Below the pieces are notes generated by a model, which worked only from the letters and a program-made list of their open reading frames with translations, searched no databases and was not told the origin of the DNA. Source: Pseudomonas asplenii (GTDB lineage Bacteria > Pseudomonadota > Gammaproteobacteria > Pseudomonadales > Pseudomonadaceae). Taken from it: 64,000 nucleotides of DNA. Positions 58,075 to 64,000 of this stretch are shown in pieces. Location: assembly GCF_900105475.1 (NCBI RefSeq), contig NZ_LT629777.1:744001-808000 (forward strand), read 5' to 3'. Each line of letters opens with the position of its first letter. The first letter of the stretch is position 1. The position numbers and the translations under genes were made by a program.

Positions 58075-59391
58075 ATGCCCTTTAGTCTCACCCTCGGTTG
58101 GCCACTGCGCCGACTGTTCGCCGCCACCAGTTTCATCCTGCTCGTTGCCTGTGCGGAAAAGCCCACGGCCGCCGACGCCCAACCGCTGCCGACAGTGCCC
58201 GCAGCACCGGTGCCGCCTCCCGCAGCACAGCCGGCCGGTGATACCCCCTTTATCCAGCCCGCCCAGAGTTTCGAGGAATGGCGAACGGCTTTCCGTATCG
58301 AGGCGCTGCGCGCCGGGATCACTGCGAATACCTTCGACAATGCCTTCGCCGACGTCAGCCCGGACATGAGCGTGATCAAGGCCGATCGCAGCCAGCCGGA
58401 GTTCACTCGACCGGTATGGGAATACCTCGATGGCGCGCTCTCGGCAACCCGCGTGCGCAAGGGCCAGGCCCTGTTGCTGCAGAACAGCGCGGTACTGCAA
58501 AGCATCGAACAACGTTATGGCGTCGACCGCGAGGCCCTCGTCGCGGTCTGGGGTATGGAAAGCAACTTCGGCCAGTTCCAGGGCGACAAGTCGGTGATCC
58601 GCTCGCTGGCGACCCTGGCCTACGAAGGCCGTCGTCCGGGCTTCGCGCAGAGCCAGTTGCTGGCTGCATTGCAGATCATCCAGCACGGCGATATCCGTCC
58701 CGAGCAGATGCTCGGCTCCTGGGCCGGCGCCATGGGCCAGACCCAGTTCATCCCGACGACCTACAACAGCTATGCGGTGGACTTCGACGGCGACGGCCGG
58801 CGGGACATCTGGAACGACTCGGCCGACGCCCTGGCCTCGACCGCCAACTACCTGCAAAGCTCGGGCTGGCAGAAAGGCCAGCCGTGGGGCTTCGAAGTCA
58901 CGCTACCGACCAGTTTCGACTATGCACTGGCCGATGGTGCCATCCGCAAGCCGGTCAGCGAGTGGCTGCAGTTGGGTCTGCAATTGCCCGCAGGCGTCGC
59001 CCTGCCACCTGGCGCCGCACCGCTCTCGGCGTCGCTGCTGCTGCCGGCGGGCTATCGCGGGCCGGGGTTCCTGGTACTCGACAACTTCCGCGCCATCCTC
59101 AAGTACAACAACTCGTCGTCCTATGGCCTGGCGGTCGGCCTGCTGTCCCAGCGCTTCAACAGTGGCGGGGTGATTCGTGGCAGTTGGCCCAAGGATGACC
59201 TGCCGCTCAGTCGCAGCGAGCGGATCGAATTGCAGACACTGCTCAGCACCAACGGCTACGATGCCGGCAACCCGGATGGGATCATCGGCGCCAATACCCG
59301 CAAGGCGATTCGAGGTGCACAGCAGTCGTTGGGTTGGCCGGCGGATGGCTATCCGAACCACAAGCTGCTGGAGAGCCTGCGCGAGCGCTAG
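58075..59391 (+). CDS. Lytic murein transglycosylase, MltB family, with peptidoglycan-binding domain
   Basis: This 438-residue outer-membrane lipoprotein cleaves the MurNAc-GlcNAc bond with formation of anhydro-MurNAc. It has a lipoprotein signal (lipobox LVAC), a Pro/Ala-rich linker, an SLT_2/MltB domain (about 65-360) with catalytic Glu in AVWGMESNFGQFQG, and GAMGQTQFIPTTY. A C-terminal PG_binding_1 domain (about 375-435, SRSERIELQTLL...DGIIGANTRKAI) is absent from E. coli MltB. The start at 58075 gives a compact signal peptide; ATG 58033 is an alternative. It belongs to the envelope cluster that ends in dacA. Confidence 0.92.
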   Translation: MPFSLTLGWPLRRLFAATSFILLVACAEKPTAADAQPLPTVPAAPVPPPAAQPAGDTPFIQPAQSFEEWRTAFRIEALRAGITANTFDNAFADVSPDMSVIKADRSQPEFTRPVWEYLDGALSATRVRKGQALLLQNSAVLQSIEQRYGVDREALVAVWGMESNFGQFQGDKSVIRSLATLAYEGRRPGFAQSQLLAALQIIQHGDIRPEQMLGSWAGAMGQTQFIPTTYNSYAVDFDGDGRRDIWNDSADALASTANYLQSSGWQKGQPWGFEVTLPTSFDYALADGAIRKPVSEWLQLGLQLPAGVALPPGAAPLSASLLLPAGYRGPGFLVLDNFRAILKYNNSSSYGLAVGLLSQRFNSGGVIRGSWPKDDLPLSRSERIELQTLLSTNGYDAGNPDGIIGANTRKAIRGAQQSLGWPADGYPNHKLLESLRER

Positions 59392-59406
59392 AAAGCGGCG
59401 CAGTTC

Positions 59407-59558
59407 CTGTAGGAGCAGAGCTTGCCCGCGAAGCGTCTAGAGGCCGCACTGGCCTCTTCGCAGGCAAGCCTTATTCCTACAATGCATGTTGTGTCGCTGT
59501 AGTAGCGGCCCCCTTTCGCGGACACGCCGGATCGCCGCACCTTCTGCGGCTACAGGAG
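59407..59558. repeat. REP palindrome cluster
   Basis: CTGTAGGAGCAGAGCTTGCCC... at 59407-59433 faces its imperfect complement at 59455-59484, with a small perfect hairpin GAGGCC-GCACT-GGCCTC between. A second pair (GCTGTAGTAGCGGCC / GCGGCTACAGG) follows to 59558. The cluster fills the gap between two convergent genes. Confidence 0.8.
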
Positions 59559-59578
59559 TCGTGTCGAATCTGGATAAG

Positions 59579-60532
59579 TCAGAGTCGGACCACGTCCTGC
59601 TCCAGCACCAACCGCCGCGCATCGGCATCCAGGCGCACCCGCGCGCCCAGCGGCAGTGTCAGGTTCGGATCACAATGCCCGCTACGCCATCCGGCCAATA
59701 CCGGAATCCCCAACGGCCCCAGTTCCTGCTTCAGCAGGCGGGCCAGCGCCTCTGGATCGACTCCTGCGAAATCTCCCACCAACACGCCCTTCAGACCTTG
59801 CAGCTTGCCCGCCAGGCGCAAGTGGGTGAGCAAGCGGTCGACCCGGTACAGCGGCTCGTTGACGTCCTCGATGAACAGGATCACGCCATCGGTATCGATC
59901 TCGTAAGGCGTGCCCAGGCTGGCGCACACCAATGTCAGATTGCCGCCTTGCAGGCGCCCAGAGGAGCTTCCAGGGGCCAGGGTGGTCAACGGATAGGCAT
60001 TGGGGTGTTCCAGCGCGTCACCGGCCTTCAAACGCCCACTGAGCAGATCGAACAGCGAAGACTCGGTCGGCGACTGCTTGCCCTTGAGCAGATCGATGTT
60101 GAACATCGGTCCATGAAACGTCATGAACCCGGCATGACGGGCAATCGCCAGGTGCAGCGCGGTGATATCGCTGTACCCGACCAGCAACTTGGGATGATTG
60201 GCGAGCAGCGGGTAATCGATCCGATCCAGCAGCCGTGGACAGCCGTAACCGCCACGCAGGCAGAAGATGGCGTCGATCTCTGGGTCGGAAAAGGCATCGT
60301 GCAGGTCGCGCAAACGGACCTCGTCGCTGCCAGCCAGGTAGCCGTCCCGCTGCGAGACGCCTGGAAAGATCCGCAGCTCATAGCCACGCGACCGAGCCCA
60401 TTGCCGGGCTTCGAGCGGGTCGATGGCGACCGGCCCGGCCGGGGCGATCAGGCCGATCACCCCGCCCCTGGGCAGCGCCGACACCGCGCTTTGTTCCGGG
60501 TAGAAATCCCGCACGGGTCGAAGGCTGCCCAT
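59579..60532 (-). CDS. LD-carboxypeptidase (peptidase family S66)
   Basis: This 317-residue cytosolic serine peptidase removes the terminal D-Ala from tetrapeptides during murein recycling. The nucleophile lies in LVGYSDITALH (about residue 118), the acid/His pair in the C-terminal half (FIEDVNEPLYRVDR; LGIPVLAGWRSGHCDPNLTLPLG in two blocks). Length is normal for LdcA. It starts 5 bases after the lipA stop, so it is the last gene of the leftward ybeD-lipB-lipA set. Confidence 0.9.
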   Translation of the reverse strand: MGSLRPVRDFYPEQSAVSALPRGGVIGLIAPAGPVAIDPLEARQWARSRGYELRIFPGVSQRDGYLAGSDEVRLRDLHDAFSDPEIDAIFCLRGGYGCPRLLDRIDYPLLANHPKLLVGYSDITALHLAIARHAGFMTFHGPMFNIDLLKGKQSPTESSLFDLLSGRLKAGDALEHPNAYPLTTLAPGSSSGRLQGGNLTLVCASLGTPYEIDTDGVILFIEDVNEPLYRVDRLLTHLRLAGKLQGLKGVLVGDFAGVDPEALARLLKQELGPLGIPVLAGWRSGHCDPNLTLPLGARVRLDADARRLVLEQDVVRL

Positions 60533-60537
60533 ATCTC

Positions 60538-61566
60538 TTACGAAGCTCCCAGCAGCTCGGCCTTGACCAGCTTGGCCTGCTCGTCGGCGTGGTACGAGGA
60601 ACGCACCAGCGGGCCCGAGGCGATGTTCTTGAAGCCCATCTTGTAGCCTTCCTCGGCGAACCAGGCGAAGGTGTCCGGATGGACAAAACGCTGTACCGGC
60701 AAGTGGCTGCGCGACGGCTGCAGGTACTGGCCGAGAGTCAGCATGTCGATGTCATGCTCACGCATGCGCTTCATCACTTCGATGACTTCGTCGTCCGTCT
60801 CGCCCAGGCCCAGCATCAGGCCGGATTTGGTCGGCACATGCGGCATCATCTGCTTGAAGCGTTGCAGCAGGGTCAGCGACCACTGGTAGTCCGAACCCGG
60901 ACGAGCGGCCTTGTACAGACGCGGCACGGTCTCCAGGTTGTGGTTGAACACATCCGGCGGCTCGGCGGCGGTGATTTCCAGGGCGATGTCCATGCGGCCA
61001 CGGTAGTCCGGGACCAGGGTCTCCAACTGTACGTCCGGCGACAGCTTGCGGATCTCGCGGATGCAGTCGGCGAAGTGCTGGGCACCACCATCACGCAGGT
61101 CGTCGCGGTCCACCGAGGTGATGACCACATACTTCAGACGCAGGTCGGCAATCGCCACCGCCAGGTTCATCGGCTCGTCGGCGTCCAGAGGCTTCGGCCG
61201 GCCGTGGCCGACGTCGCAGAACGGGCAACGACGGGTGCAGATGTCACCCATGATCATGAAGGTCGCGGTGCCACCACTGAAGCATTCACCCAGGTTCGGG
61301 CAGGACGCTTCTTCGCAGACACTGTGCAGCTTGTGCTTGCGCAGCAATTGCTTGATGCGGTCGACTTCCGGCGATACCGGGATGCGCACGCGAATCCAGT
61401 CGGGCTTCTTCGGCAACTCGGTGGTCGGAATGATCTTCACCGGAATCCGCGCGACCTTCTCGGCGCCACGCAGCTTGACGCCGGTTTCGACTTTCGCACG
61501 GGCCGGGCGCTCGGAAACATCCAGCGTCGGGATCAGGGTTTGCACAGCGTCTTGCGCAGTAGTCAT
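60538..61566 (-). CDS. lipA: Lipoyl synthase
   Basis: This 342-residue radical-SAM enzyme inserts two sulfurs into octanoyl groups to make lipoyl cofactors. Both Fe-S clusters are visible: the auxiliary cysteines in [13 protein letters not shown] (C-x4-C-x5-C) and the radical SAM motif CTRRCPFCD (CxxxCxxC). The start at 61566 ([11 protein letters not shown]) is one base from the lipB stop, so translation is coupled. It acts after LipB in the same pathway. Confidence 0.97.
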   Translation of the reverse strand: MTTAQDAVQTLIPTLDVSERPARAKVETGVKLRGAEKVARIPVKIIPTTELPKKPDWIRVRIPVSPEVDRIKQLLRKHKLHSVCEEASCPNLGECFSGGTATFMIMGDICTRRCPFCDVGHGRPKPLDADEPMNLAVAIADLRLKYVVITSVDRDDLRDGGAQHFADCIREIRKLSPDVQLETLVPDYRGRMDIALEITAAEPPDVFNHNLETVPRLYKAARPGSDYQWSLTLLQRFKQMMPHVPTKSGLMLGLGETDDEVIEVMKRMREHDIDMLTLGQYLQPSRSHLPVQRFVHPDTFAWFAEEGYKMGFKNIASGPLVRSSYHADEQAKLVKAELLGAS

Positions 61567-61567
61567 A

Positions 61568-62221
61568 TCAATCGATTCCGCCCGTGAGGGTCGTCTGCTC
61601 AGCATAGTCGAGGTGTTTGACGAGCTGCGCGCGCAGCCGGGCACTTACCTCGGCAAATTCAATCGGTCCTGTGTGGTCACGCAGCTGGGTCATCGCCAGC
61701 CCCGCATAACCGCAGGGGTTAATCCGTCGGAACGGTGCCAGATCCATGTCGACGTTCAACGCCAAGCCATGGAAGGAACAGCCATTACGAATCCGCAGGC
61801 CCAGTGAGGCGATTTTCGCGCCATTGACGTAGACCCCGGGGGCATCGGCCTTGGCTTGGGCCTGCACGCCGTATTCGGCGAGCAATTCGATCAGGCAGCG
61901 CTCCATCCGGCTGACCAGCTCGCGCACGCCAAAACCGAGGCGGCGAACGTCCAGCAACAGATAAGCCACCAGTTGGCCAGGACCATGATAAGTCACTTGA
62001 CCGCCACGATCGACCTTCACCACCGGAATGTCGCCCGGCAGCAACAGGTGTTCGGCCTTGCCGGCCTGCCCCTGGGTGAAGACCGGCGGGTGCTGCACCA
62101 GCCAGACTTCATCGGGAAATTCTTCGGACTTGCGCCCGTCGGTGAAACGTTGCATGGCATGCCAGACCGGCTCGTAAGGCGTCTGACCGAGCTCACGAAA
62201 GCCCAACACGCCCGTCATCAC
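61568..62221 (-). CDS. lipB: Octanoyltransferase
   Basis: This 217-residue enzyme moves octanoate from acyl carrier protein to lipoyl domains. The family motif [15 protein letters not shown] (about residues 70-85), the lysine in [10 protein letters not shown] and the catalytic cysteine in NPCGYAG (about 169) are present. It overlaps the end of ybeD by 4 bases and directly precedes lipA. Confidence 0.97.
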   Translation of the reverse strand: MMTGVLGFRELGQTPYEPVWHAMQRFTDGRKSEEFPDEVWLVQHPPVFTQGQAGKAEHLLLPGDIPVVKVDRGGQVTYHGPGQLVAYLLLDVRRLGFGVRELVSRMERCLIELLAEYGVQAQAKADAPGVYVNGAKIASLGLRIRNGCSFHGLALNVDMDLAPFRRINPCGYAGLAMTQLRDHTGPIEFAEVSARLRAQLVKHLDYAEQTTLTGGID

Positions 62222-62493
62222 AGCACCATGTGTACGAAGCCGGTGGCCCGCAACTCGCTGTTGATGTTGTACAACTGATCCTGGTCGGTGGCCACGATGT
62301 GCAGTTGGATCGTGGTGTACTTGCCGTTGCTGCTCTGGCGCTCGTCCACCCGCTGGTCGTTGACCGTCGCATGTTTGCGCACGATCTCGACGATCTTGTC
62401 CTTGTTGCCCACACCGGTGTCACTGATCACCTTGACCGGATAGTCGGTAACCGGGAACTCGATTTTAGGAGCTTTTACTTCAGTGTCTGTCAT
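62218..62493 (-). CDS. ybeD: YbeD family protein (DUF493, UPF0250)
   Basis: This 91-residue ACT-like alpha/beta protein is conserved just upstream of lipB in proteobacteria. It has [12 protein letters not shown] and the [18 protein letters not shown] strand pattern. The start at 62493 (MTDTEVKAP) gives the family length. Its function is not established; the position suggests a role near lipoate synthesis or envelope growth. Confidence 0.93.
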   Translation of the reverse strand: MTDTEVKAPKIEFPVTDYPVKVISDTGVGNKDKIVEIVRKHATVNDQRVDERQSSNGKYTTIQLHIVATDQDQLYNINSELRATGFVHMVL

Positions 62494-62527
62494 GACAATA
62501 ACGGCCTCGTAAGCCCAGGCAACGGAC

Positions 62528-62556
62528 GTGCCCCACACCCTGGTCGGGTGGGGGCA
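62528..62556. terminator. Hairpin between dacA and ybeD
   Basis: GTGCCCC-ACACCC at 62528-62540 pairs imperfectly with GGGTG-GGGGCAC at 62545-62556. It lies 46 bases beyond the dacA stop on the minus strand. With no T-run it may attenuate rather than stop transcription into ybeD-lipB-lipA. Confidence 0.4.
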
Positions 62557-62601
62557 CGCAAATCGACACGATGTAATGAAAATGCCGCGGTTGAAACTGC
62601 G

Positions 62602-63765
62602 TCAGTTGAACATGCCGTAGAAGAACATGCGGATGCTATCCCACAGGCGACGGAAGATACCACCTTCCTCGACCGCATCCAGCGCGATCAGATCGGCGCT
62701 GTGCACAACCTTGTCATCCAGTTTGACTTCCACTTTACCGATCACGTCACCCTTGGCGATCGGGGCGACCAGTTTCGGGTTGATGGTCATGCTGGCGGCA
62801 AGCTTTTTCAACTGGCCTTTAGGCATGGTCATGGTCAGGTCTTCGGCCAGGCCGGCCTTGACTTCGTGGGTGGTGCCTTTCCAGACCGGAGCCTTGGCCA
62901 GCTCGGTGCCCTTCTGATAGAAGGTCTGGGTTTCGAAGAAGCGGAAACCGTAGGTCAACAGTTTTTGGGTCTCGGCCGCACGGGCCGCTTCGCTGTTGGT
63001 GCCGAACACCACCGCGATCAGACGCTGACCGTCACGGACCGCCGAAGACACCATGCAGTAGCCGGCCTCTTCGGTGTGGCCGGTCTTCAGGCCGTCAACG
63101 GTCTTGTCACGCCACAGCAACAGGTTGCGGTTGGGCTGCTTGATGCCGTTCCAGAAGAACTCCTTCTGCGAGTAGATCGCGTAGTGCACCGGGTCGACAC
63201 GGATAATGGCACGAGCCAGCAGCGCCATGTCGTGGGCCGACGAATAGTGCTCCGGGTTCGGCAGACCGGTCGGGTTCATGAAGTGGCTGTTGCTCATACC
63301 CAGATCGGCGGCGGTCTTGTTCATCATGTCGGCGAAGGCATCTTCGCTACCGGCGATATGCTCGGAGAGCGCCACACTGGCGTCGTTGCCGGACTGAATG
63401 ATGATCCCGTGCAGCAGATCGCTGACGGTGACCTGCGAACCGACCTTGACGAACATCCGCGAACCGCCGGTACGCCAGGCGTTTTCACTGATGGTCACCG
63501 GGTCGTTCTCGCCGATCTGGCCACGACGGATTTCCAGGGTGGCGATGTAGGCAGTCATCAGCTTGGTCAGACTGGCCGGTGGCAGGCGCTGATCGCCATT
63601 GTTCTCGACCAGCACGTTGCCGCTGGCGGCATCCATGAGCACATAGGCCTTGGCGGCAAGTTGCGGCGAAGCCGGCAAGGCCATGTCATCGGCAGCCCAG
63701 GCGGCGGGCGCAATGATCAACGGCACAAGCAGGCACAAACGTTTGGCAAAGGTGGTGATGTTCAT
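62602..63765 (-). CDS. dacA: D-alanyl-D-alanine carboxypeptidase (PBP5/6 type)
   Basis: This 387-residue penicillin-binding protein trims the terminal D-Ala of pentapeptides. It has a Sec signal (LLVPLIIAPAAWAA), the serine motif SLTK (about residue 66 in PPASLTKLMT), SGN (QSGNDAS, about 128), KTG (LKTGHTEEAG, about 228), and a C-terminal amphipathic helix (LWDSIRMFFYGMF) that holds it on the outer face of the inner membrane. Length fits PBP5. In P. aeruginosa the gene here is named dacC. Confidence 0.95.
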   Translation of the reverse strand: MNITTFAKRLCLLVPLIIAPAAWAADDMALPASPQLAAKAYVLMDAASGNVLVENNGDQRLPPASLTKLMTAYIATLEIRRGQIGENDPVTISENAWRTGGSRMFVKVGSQVTVSDLLHGIIIQSGNDASVALSEHIAGSEDAFADMMNKTAADLGMSNSHFMNPTGLPNPEHYSSAHDMALLARAIIRVDPVHYAIYSQKEFFWNGIKQPNRNLLLWRDKTVDGLKTGHTEEAGYCMVSSAVRDGQRLIAVVFGTNSEAARAAETQKLLTYGFRFFETQTFYQKGTELAKAPVWKGTTHEVKAGLAEDLTMTMPKGQLKKLAASMTINPKLVAPIAKGDVIGKVEVKLDDKVVHSADLIALDAVEEGGIFRRLWDSIRMFFYGMFN

Positions 63766-63943
63766 CCGTCTCTCGAAATCGCTAATGGAAACTTGCCCTT
63801 GCGGGCAAAACTAATCAGACAGCCGAAGGCTGCCCCGTATTCGGTTGCTCGCTCCACCACCCTTTCCAGGCTTTTATTATTAAACGAACCAACAACCAGG
63901 ACCCGGCTCCTGAGAGGCTGCCGAATCCACCATTTTGCCTGTG

Positions 63944-64000
63944 TTACTCCGACGTCACCAGACTCGGCGAGCCGAGATTGGCCAGACGGACACTGTTCTG
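63944..64000 (-). CDS. rlpA: C-terminal end of RlpA-like septal ring lytic transglycosylase (partial)
   Basis: The minus strand is open from the right edge to a TAA at 63944-63946, coding 18 residues ending RLANLGSPSLVTSE. That resembles the last strand of a SPOR domain, and rlpA is the gene expected upstream of dacA in Pseudomonas. The fragment is too short for certainty. The 178 bases between it and dacA hold a small AT-rich stretch but no other gene. Confidence 0.5.
   Translation of the reverse strand, partial: QNSVRLANLGSPSLVTSE

Overview
This window is chromosomal DNA of a Pseudomonas, most likely of the P. fluorescens/chlororaphis type. The main evidence is the gene order from the hrpB remnant to dacA: lipoprotein, CDF transporter, Lrp regulator, DUF2788, rRNA pseudouridine synthase, amn, acyl-CoA dehydrogenase, ladS, thiD-thiE-hemL, miaB, phoH-like, ybeY, corC, lnt, leuS, lptE, holA, arfA, lytic transglycosylase, lipA-lipB-ybeD and dacA. 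This matches, from memory, the PA3961-PA4000 segment of P. aeruginosa. High third-position GC and Pseudomonas-type REP palindromes agree. No tRNA, rRNA, CRISPR array, integrase or transposase was found.

Region 1 (about 0.7-10.75 kb) is a guanidine-degradation operon. A sigma-54-type promoter precedes a guanidine-I (ykkC) riboswitch, a three-gene ABC importer, two DUF1989 'urea amidolyase associated' proteins, a urea/guanidine carboxylase and an allophanate hydrolase. Two tandem ACGR-loop hairpins just upstream of the carboxylase look like a guanidine-II (mini-ykkC) riboswitch, so one operon seems to carry two classes of guanidine sensor. The proposed pathway is import, carboxylation, deimination and allophanate hydrolysis to ammonia and CO2.

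Region 2 (about 10.9-20.9 kb) is an accessory block between an intact, atypical hrpB and a remnant of a second hrpB that stops at its DEFH motif. Between them lie a DUF4297/Cap4-type nuclease overlapping a Ski2-like helicase (a candidate anti-phage pair of Hachiman-like architecture), a divergent DUF900-type alpha/beta hydrolase, and an AT-rich gene with weak resemblance to Ntn-hydrolase/proteasome-like folds. No mobility gene remains.

Region 3 (about 21.3-34.8 kb) is core chromosome: metal efflux, regulators, nucleotide salvage, LadS, and thiamine and haem precursor synthesis.

Region 4 (about 34.9-45.1 kb) encodes a 1869-residue secreted AlgE/PsmE-type mannuronan C5-epimerase with an internal SGNH esterase-like domain. 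It faces a three-gene type I secretion system that probably exports it.

Region 5 (about 45.4-64 kb) is dense housekeeping sequence: tRNA modification, ribosome maturation, lipoprotein acylation, LPS assembly, leucyl-tRNA synthetase, DNA polymerase III delta, ribosome rescue, peptidoglycan enzymes and lipoate synthesis. It includes an arfA gene with an in-frame hairpin of the type that makes nonstop mRNA.
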